Counted from the stretch's first letter, positions 37,301-41,722 are shown. The stretch is 64,000 nt of DNA from Chiridota heheva (GCA_020152595.1 JAIGNY010002230.1:1020001-1084000); one strand, 5' to 3'. Notes: generated by a model from the letters alone, not told the origin. Made by a program: numbers and translations.

Positions 37301-40300
37301 TATATATATATTTTTTCCCCCTTCTTCCCATGAATTCCCAATTTTTCTGCAGTTATAACCTCCGGAACCATAGATCTTTATAAGGTCTGAACTTATGGAT
37401 GCCAGGGTTCAACAAAAATCACCAGCCCAGGCTTCCAAAACTATTCAAATTTTTAACAGGCAATCAACTCTGTGTATATAGCATGCCTGCCCGGCAATTA
37501 AAACTCCCGTGTGTATGTGCCACTTGCAAGAACAAAAAAAAATCAAATTTGAGATGGGCAAGCAGAACTGAACTAATATTGCTTTCTGATGGGGCAAGGA
37601 CAAAATAATATAATTTTGTGGCTTGATGGGTGTGAATAGAGCCATGACTTGTACAGTCTATATAATTGAGAAGACTTTAATTGAGTTTTCAATATTTGGG
37701 CTGTTTTCATTTCACAGGTGTTAATCTTTTTACAACTATTTCTTCAATCTGAGAATAAGGTCACCATGTATTTAATTACTACTTATCTTGACAAAAACAA
37801 TTTTTCATTAAAAATAAAATATAAATGATAATAATTTTAATAAAATGATGATGATGAAAAATGAATGATTGATGATGATGATTAAGATGATGATTATTAT
37901 TATTTTATTATTATTATTATTATATTATTATTACCATGTAATTATTATTTTTAAAGTTTTTTCAAAAGTTTTCTTAAGTAAGCAACAGTATTGTAAATAA
38001 TACATTATACATTAAATTGCAAAAGAGGGAAGCCTATAAAGATGTATTTACTACTTTTTGGTATTTACTATTACACCTGTCTGTTTACTATTATACCTGT
38101 CTATTTACTATTATACCTGTCTATTTACTATTATACCTGTCTATTTAATATTATACCTGTCACAATTTGTTGGAGTAGGATTTTTGACACCTTTATTCAG
38201 AATTGTGGGAATTCTCATAACTCTGGTTCTTCTCCTCCTAAATTTTGATGACTAAGATCAATTGTGATACATGATTTAAACCAAACAGGATTTACATAAA
38301 AGACAAGACTTGTATGGTCGTTTATACATCACAAATTTGCATAGAGATAGGCGTAGCAGCGAAGCTTGAAAAATTAGAAAGTTGTAAAATCGTCAATATT
38401 ACACAGGACTTTGATGAAATACTTGGCTAATTTTATAGGTTTTGACATATTACAATATTATAGTACATCATATATTTGCTAAACATGAAATTGATGCCGG
38501 AAATTTTGAAAGACTAAAATTGTTGAAGTTTAGCCGGTTTTTTATTTTTTTGCCACTATAATGGTTTTTAGTCTACTTTTAAAGCAACTTAGCTAATGTT
38601 GCCTTATGTATGTATGTCTCCGTATACTTTAAACTAATGGCGTACTGTTTGGTGTTTATCCTCTTCCTTGTTTCAGAAGTCGCAAGGGCGATAACGACGA
38701 TGAAGATGGTGTTCCCAAAAGCGAAAGAAAGGAAGCCAGCGCAGACCTCGGGATTCAGAACCACATGGCAAGTTCAAATCCAAGGCGGTGTTGTCTTCTT
38801 CCAGCGAATCAGATTCGGATGACGACAGGCTAAAGATAGCTGTTCAAAGGTCAGTTGAAGCTTTGTCTGTTCAATATCTGTAAATATGATACAAATTTGA
38901 TTGATTTCTTATCTCTAAATCAGTTTACAACAATATATACAGAAATCATAGCAAAGTGTTTGTAAATTTTGATATGTAAACTGAGTACATGGAACCTCAA
39001 ACTTAGCTAAAAACATGTGGTGTAGTTTGCAGGGTTGGAAAAACTACTCCCCTGCGAGCAAAACAAAATTGTGGTGAGTAGAAATATTATAATATACTGT
39101 GGTACTTGCCGCACTTAGTGAAGCCTGCCAAGTTTTAAACATGTATGTGATTGGCCAGTGATTTTTTCTGTATTTTTCCAACCCTGGTAGAAACTAACTG
39201 AAAAAGTAAAGAACCAGAATTAAGTAGTCTTTTTTTAAATCTGGCTCAAAGGTAAGTCCAAGAGGAAGGTTTGAACCTGCCACTTATTGCCTGTCCATCT
39301 TGTGGTCAAGATCAAAGTGTATATGCAAGAAAATATGATTTAGGTCTAAATTATTGAAAGTGTTGGTCATTTTATGTGCATAAAATTTTGACCACTGAAT
39401 GATGATCAAGAAATATATATTTTTATTTGATCATCAGCGGAAGCGAAAGAGAAGAGGAAGAAGAAGCACCTGCTGCCACCAGTTCACCAGCAAAAAAGAA
39501 GTCCCGCATCTCCCGATTTGATTCTGACAGTGATGAAAACAGCGAGAAAGAGGAGCACGACTCGGGAACCGAGAAAAAGAGGGTCATAGATGAGTCATCG
39601 GATGATGAGAATAAACCACAAATGAAGAAACGACGGAAGCTTGTCATGAGCGACGACGATGACGATTCAGATGAAAAGTCTGGTCACGAATCTGCTGCCG
39701 CAGCTGAATCAGCGGAGGAAGGTGGGCGAGAACAGTCGGATCAAGAGGGGTCACCTAGGGGTCAGTCCGATAATGAAGGCTCTGGGAATGAAGGTGCAGC
39801 AGCCTCAGGAAGTGAAGGGGATGAGCATCAGGGGTCGGGGGATGAGGAGGTCCATCAGGGGTCGGGCGATGAGGAGGTCCATCAGGCGTCAGGGGATGAA
39901 GAGGTTCATCAGGCGTCAGGGGATGAAGAACAACAGGGGTCAGGGGACGAGGAACAACAGGGGTCTGGAGATGAAGGACAGCAGGTGTCTGGGGATGAGG
40001 AACAACAGGGGTCTGGGGATGAAGGACAACAGGGGTCTGGGGATGAAGAACAACAGGGGTCTGGTGGTGAAGAACAACAAGGGTCTGGTGGTGAAGAACA
40101 ACAGGGGTCTGGGGATGAAGAACAACGGGGGTCTGGTGGTGAAGAACAACGGGGGTCTGGGGATGAAGGTCAACAAGGGTCTGGGGATGAAGGACATCAG
40201 GGGTCTGGGGATGAGGAAGAACAGCAAGTTCACTCGGGTAGTGAAGGGGTTCGAGAGTCTGGCAGCGAGGGTCAAAGGTCAGGTGCTGAATCTGGAGCAG

Positions 40301-40389
40301 AACAATCTGATGCTGAGGGTGGTGAGCAAGATGAAGGGGGGTCAGACAAAGAAGTTGCTCAGCAGAATAGTGAAGAGGACAGTGACTGA
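15..40389 (+). CDS. CTR9: CTR9, Paf1 complex TPR scaffold, 18 exons, 5' end outside the window
   Basis: The gene encodes the RNA polymerase-associated protein CTR9. CTR9 is a nuclear TPR scaffold of the Paf1 complex (PAF1, LEO1, CDC73, RTF1, WDR61) that travels with Pol II and supports H2B ubiquitination and elongation. Exons: 15-222, 2645-2901, 4465-4572, 5925-6044, 8747-8954, 10204-10332, 14958-15141, 16693-16781, 18906-19090, 20324-20467, 21538-21630, 26929-27045, 27637-27854, 29832-29967, 34041-34181, 35758-35888, 38677-38849, 39438-40389. The first 14 exons align almost residue by residue with vertebrate CTR9 from about residue 130 (remembered alignment). The last four encode the charged coiled-coil and acidic, basic and serine-rich tail. 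Three single-base frame breaks (about 8774, 19041 and 38717) disrupt the frame. Correcting for them gives 1197 codons plus stop, longer than expected because of an expanded C-terminal repeat. Intact splice sites and strong conservation suggest a functional gene with assembly errors rather than an old pseudogene. Confidence 0.95.
257..692. repeat. 21-bp minisatellite in CTR9 intron 1
   Basis: About 20 tandem copies of a unit close to ccgtaggttgttgatcacaa, each holding a TGATCA core. The copies decay into looser agccata-type repeats up to about 780. Open reading frames crossing it on both strands are repeat artefacts (QQPTACD / INNLRLV periodicity). Confidence 0.9.
1335..1530. repeat. (CAT/ATC)n microsatellite
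   Basis: A long imperfect run of atc/cat trinucleotides with interruptions, in CTR9 intron 1. The 780-1335 flank is plain AT-rich intron in which I see nothing else. Confidence 0.9.
1955..2255. repeat. Dispersed repeat, copy 1
   Basis: This segment shares an ordered series of matches (catttcaaataacgtt-like block, ttattataataaggc/gtg, gcatatttt...gttgttgct-cctgtc) with 32305-32605. The two copies are diverged but collinear and in the same orientation, so they belong to an old interspersed repeat. No coding content is visible. Confidence 0.6.
2375..2561. mobile_element. 187-bp foldback MITE-like element
   Basis: Two roughly 49-bp arms, 2375-2423 and 2513-2561, are near-perfect inverted copies (core caatttttgcagaactgg) around an 89-bp spacer. 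No target duplication is evident because both flanks are A/T runs. It sits about 80 bp upstream of the acceptor of the next CTR9 exon. Confidence 0.7.
2645..2901 (+). CDS. CTR9: CTR9 exon 2 of window (TPRs)
   Basis: The acceptor is catcag and the donor is aaa|gtgagt. It enters at phase 1 (g+ct) and leaves at phase 0. It encodes [11 protein letters not shown]...[16 protein letters not shown] and ends [12 protein letters not shown], matching the vertebrate protein with only conservative changes. It adds two TPR units. Confidence 0.96.
3690..3775 (-). repeat. tRNA-like SINE head (minus strand)
   Basis: On the minus strand gtgtagtgtagtggtaact resembles a tRNA box A. The flanking AT-rich body (about 3080-3690) resembles the bodies of the repeats at 11868 and 20562, for example cctttcc-ttgataccagtc and a-tttgcc blocks. 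Probably a diverged member of the same composite repeat family. Confidence 0.45.
4465..4572 (+). CDS. CTR9: CTR9 exon 3 of window
   Basis: This 36-codon, phase 0-0 exon lies between cccatag and cag|gtacat. It encodes [17 protein letters not shown]...[12 protein letters not shown], the TPR helix pair that follows FFFKK in vertebrate CTR9. Confidence 0.95.
4836..4918 (-). repeat. tRNA-derived SINE head
   Basis: Read on the minus strand, gattggctctgtggttaagc (box A-like) is followed by cccaggttcaattctgggtc (box B-like), then the family sequence gtcaggtcatacc. A short poly-A lies beside it at 4921-4932. Confidence 0.6.
5027..5105 (-). repeat. tRNA-derived SINE head, second copy
   Basis: The minus strand reads ggttagttcaattggtagaa (box A-like), about 30 bp spacing, then gtgggttcaatccctaat (box B-like) and cgaatcatacc. 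The internal promoter layout and shared 3' flank with the copy at 4836 argue for a SINE rather than a working tRNA gene. No cloverleaf acceptor stem closes. Confidence 0.55.
5814..5822 (+). other. Candidate 9-nt microexon (speculative)
   Basis: Nine bases, cgcaaacaa, sit between cctttatcag and gtaagt. That is an acceptor and a perfect donor exactly 9 bp apart, in a phase 0 intron. Inclusion would add R-K-Q between FHVQ and GDYDQ without changing frame. It could be chance; transcripts would decide. Confidence 0.25.
5925..6044 (+). CDS. CTR9: CTR9 exon 4 of window (TPR)
   Basis: Forty codons, phase 0-0, acceptor ttcggcag and donor aat|gtaagt. It encodes [14 protein letters not shown]...[20 protein letters not shown], a canonical TPR. 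Confidence 0.96.
6640..7012 (+). mobile_element. LINE 3' end, Jockey/I-like, 5'-truncated
   Basis: A broken frame encodes [19 protein letters not shown], the C-terminal Cys-His motif after the RNase H or RT region of many non-LTR retrotransposons. The piece ends in ggcacaatttgacc...tgctgttaaacc and an (aaac)n tail. The same 3' end recurs at 7985, 8521, 9640, 11100 and 30020. Confidence 0.75.
7240..7384. mobile_element. Short MITE-like element
   Basis: The ends aagaatgcacccc and ggggtgcattcctt are inverted repeats about 145 bp apart. There are no coding features. Evidence is limited to the terminal inverted repeat. Confidence 0.4.
7395..7659 (+). repeat. Dispersed repeat, copy 1 of 2
   Basis: Nearly the same sequence occurs at 32017-32281 in the same orientation. 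It contains a hairpin made of cagacccgccc/aaccaggtcgggtc and ends ggagaaggacaagtcat in both copies. The high identity suggests fairly recent mobilisation or duplication. No ORF. Confidence 0.8.
7660..7735 (+). mobile_element. LINE 3' tail scrap
   Basis: gtgaactctctggcacaatttgatc...ggcggttaaacctcc followed by aaccagcc-type repeats matches the 3' terminus of the Jockey/I-like LINE family found several times in this gene. Confidence 0.5.
7985..8520 (+). mobile_element. LINE 3' end, Jockey/I-like
   Basis: Split frames encode the pre-C-terminal motif [17 protein letters not shown] and then [17 protein letters not shown], typical of the C-terminus of non-LTR retrotransposon polyproteins. The copy ends cgttgtcgtggtgccgttaa and (aaac)n. 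It is 5'-truncated and frameshifted, so it is dead. Confidence 0.85.
8521..8640 (+). mobile_element. Tandem duplicate of the LINE 3' terminus
   Basis: The last ~110 bp of the preceding LINE (ctctagaatgatctgacc...cgtggtgctgtaaag...aaacaaac) is repeated directly behind it. Confidence 0.7.
8747..8954 (+). CDS. CTR9: CTR9 exon 5 of window, with a +1 frame break
   Basis: The acceptor is cttcccag and the donor is cag|gtgggg. The exon starts AAQCFEKVL in the frame set by exon 4 but continues [15 protein letters not shown]...[19 protein letters not shown] one frame over. One extra base lies within 8771-8774 (cttc where ctc would keep V-L-K-V). The length, 208 nt, is one more than a multiple of three while both borders are phase 0. 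Confidence 0.93.
9038..9234 (-). repeat. tRNA-headed SINE, same family as the 23160-25245 unit
   Basis: The minus strand has tactgtggatcagtagtcaa (box A-like) and accaggttcggttcccgtc (box B-like), then ttgtgtccttaagcaagat and actggcgtcctatcc, all shared with 23160-23330. It starts within 100 bp of the CTR9 exon 5 donor. Confidence 0.7.
9640..10085 (+). mobile_element. LINE 3' end, Jockey/I-like
   Basis: A broken frame encodes [21 protein letters not shown], and the copy ends ctgtcgcggtgccattaaac. It is closely related to the copy at 30020. The 9250-9640 flank shows nothing I recognise. Confidence 0.75.
10204..10332 (+). CDS. CTR9: CTR9 exon 6 of window
   Basis: Forty-three codons, phase 0-0, between ctccaatgcag and aag|gtaggc. 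It encodes [20 protein letters not shown] then [14 protein letters not shown], with the strictly conserved VPPEILNNV stretch. Confidence 0.96.
10405..10864 (-). mobile_element. tRNA-headed SINE, long copy
   Basis: On the minus strand it starts agataactcagttggcagag (box A), then gagttcaagcctcggtcag (box B), followed by a body containing ggggacgttaagctgtcg and gagaagagaagcgtgaaaac. The 3' end gcgccataaaaatt...attattac resembles a LINE tail. The body is shared with 28146-28425. Confidence 0.75.
11100..11402 (+). mobile_element. LINE 3' end fragment
   Basis: It matches the last ~300 bp of the copy at 7985 (ctcatttgctgagttctt...gtcgtggtgccgttaag) and ends in (aaac)n. It includes no Cys-His motif. 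Confidence 0.7.
11868..12889. mobile_element. piggyBac-like nonautonomous element (1.0 kb), TTAA-flanked
   Basis: The left end is TTAA then cccttaactctacca and the right end is tggtaaagtaaggg then TTAA. TTAA target sites with CCC-starting inverted repeats are the piggyBac signature. No transposase frame survives. Near 12430-12515 it carries a tRNA-like module (tgtagtgtagtggat...caggttcaagtctc). A truncated inverted copy lies at 20562-21085. Confidence 0.7.
12989..13569. mobile_element. TTAA-flanked MITE
   Basis: Both ends have TTAA. The inner arms aaaggacataaagtctgaca and gtatcagactttatgtttcc are inverted copies. It starts 99 bp after the preceding TTAA element. No ORF of interest. Confidence 0.55.
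13570..14957. other. Intron, no recognised element
   Basis: AT-rich intronic sequence. The only structure I see is a perfect 11-bp-arm hairpin at about 14677-14704 (accaaggatgt / acatccttggt, 6-nt loop). Confidence 0.5.
14958..15141 (+). CDS. CTR9: CTR9 exon 7 of window
   Basis: The acceptor is cccgcag. The exon encodes [18 protein letters not shown] then [20 protein letters not shown] and ends HPNYVD plus one base (phase 1) at gtgagt. The last ~13 exonic bases and the donor form the first unit of a 65-bp tandem array that continues for 1.2 kb into the intron. Confidence 0.95.
15128..16325 (+). repeat. 65-bp minisatellite built from the exon 7 / intron junction
   Basis: About 18 copies of a unit running from aactatgtagactgtgagt through gatttgaaagaactagtg and acatctaggtcaacag. 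Copy 1 overlaps the coding end of exon 7. Most copies keep gtagact|gtgagt, so the authentic donor sequence is repeated. Some copies have short internal duplications (tgtgagtcagatagac). Units contain stop codons, so use of a downstream copy as donor would truncate CTR9. Confidence 0.95.
16340..16529 (-). repeat. tRNA-headed SINE
   Basis: The minus strand has agagtggctcagtggttac (box A) and tttgaatcccggccgaac (box B). It then has an equivalent of ggcatccagtccaccatgg that lines up with the ggcgtcctatc part of the copies at 9038 and 23160. Confidence 0.65.
16693..16781 (+). CDS. CTR9: CTR9 exon 8 of window (TPR)
   Basis: The acceptor is atcttgtag and the donor is cag|gtatgc, entering at phase 1 and leaving at phase 0. 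With the last base of exon 7 it encodes [18 protein letters not shown] then [12 protein letters not shown], a full TPR. Confidence 0.95.
16964..17145 (+). pseudogene. THAP zinc-finger domain remnant
   Basis: One frame reads [17 protein letters not shown], then [17 protein letters not shown], and finally CREHFIL, with a single in-frame TAG at 17105. Spacing of CCAVGC to C-x2-H fits the C2CH THAP domain (DNA-binding, common in P-element and Harbinger-type transposases and host proteins). A gtatgt donor follows directly, so it resembles a first exon of a DNA transposon or a decayed THAP gene. Confidence 0.7.
17150..18280. other. Intron, no recognised element
   Basis: No conserved frame, no terminal repeats and no tandem repeat of note were seen in this stretch. 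Confidence 0.4.
18287..18569 (+). repeat. 50-bp minisatellite in CTR9 intron 8
   Basis: Six copies of a unit tgtcatttaccactggtata + agaatgctgacaaacaattg + actgtcgttt. The first copy is shorter. Each unit starts tttgtc and contains gacaaac, so it can fold on itself. Confidence 0.9.
18906..19090 (+). CDS. CTR9: CTR9 exon 9 of window, with a -1 frame break
   Basis: It encodes [20 protein letters not shown] then [15 protein letters not shown]...TYSLVAL, and then the frame shifts to [16 protein letters not shown]. One G is missing at 19041 (ctcgcaacg where ctcggcaac would give L-G-N). The length, 185 nt, is one short of 186 with both ends phase 0. The donor is aag|gtttgt. Confidence 0.94.
19556..20120. 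mobile_element. 565-bp TTAA foldback MITE, copy A
   Basis: Both ends are TTAA with aggattagttcag / aaactaatcct inverted termini. The inner halves are also inverted (aaatcagactagttgtg versus cacaactagtctgattt), so nearly the whole element folds into a hairpin. Other copies are at 46272 and 55935. Confidence 0.8.
20324..20467 (+). CDS. CTR9: CTR9 exon 10 of window (TPR)
   Basis: Forty-eight codons, phase 0-0, ctcttcag acceptor and caa|gtaagt donor. It encodes [20 protein letters not shown] then [20 protein letters not shown], one of the best conserved TPR stretches. Confidence 0.96.
20562..21088 (-). mobile_element. piggyBac-like nonautonomous element, truncated
   Basis: It starts TTAA cccttactcctacca, like the 11868 element, and its reverse complement follows 12340-12889 closely, including the tRNA-like module (caggttcaagtctcatcg on the minus strand). 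The other end is lost at the 39-bp minisatellite. Confidence 0.7.
21095..21478. repeat. 39-bp minisatellite with GGGAAAATTCCC cores
   Basis: About ten copies of gggaaaattcccccagcagt + tgattggttgggtaacaaa lie just upstream of the exon 11 acceptor. Several units hold gggaaaattccc, a Rel/NF-kappaB-like sequence, and a tgattggtt CCAAT-type box. Regulatory use is only a possibility. Confidence 0.9.
21538..21630 (+). CDS. CTR9: CTR9 exon 11 of window (TPR)
   Basis: Thirty-one codons, phase 0-0, ctaccag acceptor and atg|gtgagt donor. It encodes [20 protein letters not shown] then [11 protein letters not shown]. Confidence 0.96.
21982..22377. mobile_element. hAT-like MITE, 396 bp
   Basis: Ends cacaggttcttgattaa and (reverse) cagcgattcttacaatc are related. 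Both lead into a ccacaggcca / tggcccacg block as in Charlie-type hAT ends. Flanking 8-mers ccctaggg and acttaggg match at 6 of 8, consistent with an aged 8-bp target duplication. Confidence 0.5.
22650..23165 (-). mobile_element. CR1-like LINE, 3' terminal fragment
   Basis: The minus strand encodes [20 protein letters not shown], then [12 protein letters not shown] and [15 protein letters not shown], the extreme C-terminus of CR1-type reverse transcriptase, followed by a 3' UTR. It is the same family as 46085-48850. It abuts the SINE-derived minisatellite. Confidence 0.8.
23160..25245 (-). repeat. SINE with an expanded 36-bp minisatellite, split by a hAT-like MITE
   Basis: Read on the minus strand, the right end has gtgcagtggcttagtagtta (tRNA box A). 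Then 24 copies of a 36-bp unit follow (aaggtaccgggttcgagga + gtcatgctcctatgcgg), then the SINE body ending actggcgtcctatctt near 23160. The copies lie at 23295-23854 (15) and 24903-25215 (9). The unit covers the region between box A and box B of the 9038 copy. A block of six units is duplicated (23419 and 23635, 216 bp apart). Confidence 0.85.
23855..24902. mobile_element. hAT-like nonautonomous transposon (1048 bp) inserted in the minisatellite
   Basis: The termini tagagctgtgaccgtttag and ctaaacgttcacagctcta are inverted repeats. An exact 8-bp direct repeat, ccttccgc, flanks both ends (23847-23854 and 24903-24910) and reconstitutes the interrupted 36-bp unit. TAGAG fits the hAT terminal consensus YARNG. 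Subterminal gtgtacacg / tttactaaa motifs repeat near both ends. No transposase frame is present. Confidence 0.85.
25514..26256. mobile_element. hAT-like nonautonomous transposon, 743 bp
   Basis: The termini tagtgctgttgatttggg and ttgtcaacagcacta are inverted and start TAGTG (YARNG). Flanking 8-mers gatttaag and gatttcag differ at one base. Subterminal gcgattaatcg-type motifs appear near both ends. No ORF. Confidence 0.75.
26361..26892 (+). mobile_element. Internally deleted piggyBac transposon
   Basis: The ends are TTAA cacatttgagtcccag and gtgagactcaatgtg TTAA. Inside (about 26655-26865) the plus strand encodes an acidic stretch, [20 protein letters not shown], and after a frame break [15 protein letters not shown], resembling the N-terminal part of piggyBac transposases. 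The catalytic domain is absent. Confidence 0.6.
26929..27045 (+). CDS. CTR9: CTR9 exon 12 of window
   Basis: Thirty-nine codons, phase 0-0, atttgcag acceptor and aag|gtaagt donor. It encodes [20 protein letters not shown] then [19 protein letters not shown]. It lies 37 bp after the piggyBac remnant. Confidence 0.95.
27046..27636. other. Intron, no recognised element
   Basis: Short AT-rich intron with no repeat or element that I recognise. Confidence 0.5.
27637..27854 (+). CDS. CTR9: CTR9 exon 13 of window (last TPRs)
   Basis: The acceptor is ttccacag; it leaves at phase 2 (ag|gtttga). It encodes [20 protein letters not shown] then [20 protein letters not shown] and [12 protein letters not shown], the end of the TPR array. 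Confidence 0.96.
28146..28425 (+). mobile_element. tRNA-headed SINE with a LINE-type tail
   Basis: It begins caggtagctcagttggtag (box A), shares ggggacgttaagctgtcgg and gagaagagaagcgtgaaaac with the copy at 10405, and ends gggcgctatataaaataatt plus att repeats. Relative to 10405 the part between box A and the ggggacg block is deleted, removing box B. Confidence 0.75.
28797..29256 (+). mobile_element. THAP-carrying MITE, copy 1 (460 bp)
   Basis: The terminal inverted repeats are aattgacctctctgagt and actcagagaggtcaatt. The interior encodes [16 protein letters not shown] and, after frame breaks, KCHEWIKAY...PHKCLHV, which resembles a THAP-type finger start and the KCxxWIxACGRP segment. A second copy with the same ends is at 33487. 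Confidence 0.7.
29257..29765 (+). mobile_element. Tx1/L1-type LINE 3' end
   Basis: The frame at 29277-29510 encodes [20 protein letters not shown] then FYEDIRKVF and [14 protein letters not shown], the C-terminal Cys-His segment of Tx1-like LINE ORF2. The 3' UTR ends tgaatgaaataaacaat with an (aat)n tail at 29745-29763. Confidence 0.7.
29832..29967 (+). CDS. CTR9: CTR9 exon 14 of window
   Basis: The acceptor is tttttcacag and the donor is ggg|gtaaga, entering at phase 2. It encodes [20 protein letters not shown] then [20 protein letters not shown], the start of the charged coiled-coil after the TPRs. Confidence 0.95.
30020..30560 (+). mobile_element. LINE 3' end, Jockey/I-like
   Basis: The continuous frame encodes [18 protein letters not shown] then [19 protein letters not shown]. 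It ends ctgtcgtggtgccgttaaac + atcaacaaa. It is the best preserved copy of this family in the window. Confidence 0.85.
30561..32016. other. Intron, no recognised element
   Basis: AT-rich, with only chance short frames. I see nothing supported here. Confidence 0.4.
32017..32281 (+). repeat. Dispersed repeat, copy 2 of 2
   Basis: Near-identical to 7395-7659, same orientation, with the caggtcgggtc hairpin and a ggagaaggacaagtcat end. Confidence 0.8.
32305..32605. repeat. Dispersed repeat, copy 2
   Basis: Collinear with 1955-2255 (ccattcaaataacgtt and ttattataataaggcc blocks), but diverged. The 32606-33486 flank has no feature I recognise. Confidence 0.55.
33487..33933 (+). mobile_element. THAP-carrying MITE, copy 2 (447 bp)
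   Basis: The ends are aattaacctctcctgag and actcagagaggtcaatt. The interior encodes [18 protein letters not shown] then [18 protein letters not shown], a clearer THAP-type fragment than in copy 1. No transposase follows. Confidence 0.7.
34041..34181 (+). CDS. CTR9: CTR9 exon 15 of window
   Basis: Forty-seven codons, phase 0-0, tttctttcag acceptor and agg|gtttgt donor. It encodes [20 protein letters not shown] then [20 protein letters not shown] and GGGKKGR, matching the coiled-coil and Gly/Lys-rich linker of CTR9. Confidence 0.9.
34330..35540. repeat. 37-bp minisatellite, about 1.2 kb
   Basis: About 30 imperfect units of the type ccctttactgctattactga + cccatatgccaaggaag. The central units (34740-34960) are nearly identical and the edges are degenerate and C-rich. 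It fills most of the intron between CTR9 exons 15 and 16. Confidence 0.9.
35758..35888 (+). CDS. CTR9: CTR9 exon 16 of window
   Basis: The acceptor is ctctaccag and the donor ag|gtacgt leaves phase 2. It encodes [20 protein letters not shown] then acidic/glycine residues and [17 protein letters not shown], a nuclear-localisation-like basic cluster of the CTR9 tail. Confidence 0.88.
36345..37133 (+). mobile_element. L2-type LINE, 3' end
   Basis: Two overlapping frames encode [48 protein letters not shown] and then [20 protein letters not shown], the hallmark C-terminus of L2/CR1-clade reverse transcriptases. The 3' UTR ends cggcgccctgagcatc...gcgcggtataaatc and (att)n. It is 5'-truncated with one frame break. 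Confidence 0.9.
37855..37940. repeat. (ATG)n/(ATT)n microsatellite
   Basis: gatgatgatg and attattatt tracts, impure. The rest of 37134-38040 is AT-rich intron without recognised elements. Confidence 0.8.
38049..38162. repeat. 20-bp tandem repeat
   Basis: Six copies of actattatacctgtctattt, with small differences in the first and last units. Confidence 0.9.
38677..38849 (+). CDS. CTR9: CTR9 exon 17 of window, with a -1 frame break
   Basis: The acceptor is cttgtttcag and it leaves at phase 2 (ag|gtcagt). It starts [15 protein letters not shown], then must change frame to continue [19 protein letters not shown] then [19 protein letters not shown], which resembles the KGKIKSKAI and SSDDSSDEDKLKIA part of human CTR9. 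One A appears missing from the run at 38714-38717. In the given frame the exon reaches a stop before its end. Confidence 0.8.
39438..40389 (+). CDS. CTR9: CTR9 terminal exon, acidic repeat tail and stop
   Basis: The acceptor is gatcatcag. It encodes an acidic Ser/Glu/Asp tail starting [20 protein letters not shown], includes [20 protein letters not shown], and ends [10 protein letters not shown] with TGA at 40387. The middle contains 16 near-identical 8-residue units. CK2-like S-D/E-x-E sites are abundant. The exon is longer than the corresponding human tail. Confidence 0.93.
39829..40218 (+). repeat. CTR9: Coding 24-bp minisatellite (GSGDEEQQ)n
   Basis: Sixteen in-frame units of 24 bp encode GSGDEEQQ variants ([32 protein letters not shown]). 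Units keep the reading frame, so length variation between alleles would be tolerated. Confidence 0.93.
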
Positions 40390-40509
40390 TGTGAGGACGA
40401 ACTCTCACATCGGACTCTTTTAGCGATGCATAAGTGTGGATACGATTTGACTGTTTATGGTTTTAGAATGTCTCCATCTATGTCCACTATAATAGAATTC
40501 TATTCCAGT

Positions 40510-40884
40510 TTAGGTTTTGCCTCGCTGGTGGAAGAACATTGCGGATTGGTTTATAGGAAATTTCTATTTGTCATACTACTGAAATTTTGTCAGCCATTAT
40601 AAAATACAAATAAGAAAACCTTGAAAAGCAGTCACCAGAATTTGACCATTTACAAAAATTGGCTTCATACATTCCCTTGCTCATGTTTCTTTTGTTTAGG
40701 TTTTACCTGGCTGGTGGAAGAACATTGTGGGTAGGTTTATAGGAAATTTCCATTAGTCATACTACTGAAATTTTGTCGGCCATTATATATAAAAAAAATA
40801 TATAAAAAAACCTTGAAAAGCAGTCTCTAGAATTTGACCATTTAAAAAAATGGCTTCATGCATTCCCTTGCTCATGTTTCTTTT
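40510..40884 (+). repeat. 185-bp tandem duplication
   Basis: The segment starting taggttttgcctcgctggtg is repeated 185 bp later (taggttttacctggctggtg). Both copies end ccttgctcatgtttctttt. Differences are scattered, with an A-rich expansion in copy 2. Confidence 0.9.
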
Positions 40885-41567
40885 GAACATGTAGGCCCAC
40901 TTAACTATTTTATTAAGTTGTTGATTAATACAATGTGTGACAAATAATCAAATTCAAGAATCTATTTGATATCTGAAGACATTTTAAGTGTTTGATTATT
41001 GCAGTCTGTGAGGACACAGTGAATTGTCAAACCCAGCGCAAAGTATGTGTAAAGGCAGAACATCGTGCATATCACTAGTGAATAATTTGTATAAAAGAAG
41101 AACAATTTTTAGTGGTTTACCAACTGGTGGTAAAAGAAGAGATATTTGATAATTTAATCAATTAGTATGTAGCCTCTTATTTGGTATGCTCTGTGAGGGG
41201 ACATTTCTATTTGTAGATCACTGAAAGTCGAGTCATGGACGCCTGCATACAAAAACGGAAGGGGGACTTTCTGTGATGTCACATGAGTATAACATAAGGG
41301 GGGGGGGGGGGGAATGGTTACAAAAGACAGATTATTCCTGTTGAATCTGTGTTGCCCAGTAATGTAGTTCATTAGATTGGTTTCCACCATTTTCACACAG
41401 CAAATAATTCCTTGTTTCCAGTTTCTGAGTGTAGGACATTTCTAAGGTTCTGTGTATGTGAAAACTGTTTGATAGCCAAAAATGTTGATATTATTTACAA
41501 AGCATTTCATTGATACATACTTTCAATAGATTTGAACAATACCTGATGTAATGAAAAACATATTTAT

Positions 41568-41583
41568 GTATGTATGTATGTAT

Positions 41584-41634
<51 letters not shown>

Positions 41635-41722
41635 AATATACATATATATATATATATATATATACATATATACATACATACATACATATATACATACATA
41701 CATACATATATATATATATATA
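41568..41722. repeat. (TATG)n-(TA)n-(CATA)n palindromic microsatellite
   Basis: Left tatg repeats, a central alternating TA tract and right cata repeats are mutually complementary, so the whole tract can form a long cruciform or hairpin. The YIYIYI and MYVCMYV frames here are artefacts. Confidence 0.95.

Noticed and set aside
37399..37608. 69-aa frame with [17 protein letters not shown]
   Set aside because: No motif recognised, no splice context, and it lies in a repeat-rich intron.
39755..40423. 254-aa plus-strand and 217-aa minus-strand frames over the CTR9 last exon
   Set aside because: They are shadows of the coding 24-bp repeat. Only the frame continuing from exon 17 has the conserved acidic CTR9 tail and ends in phase.
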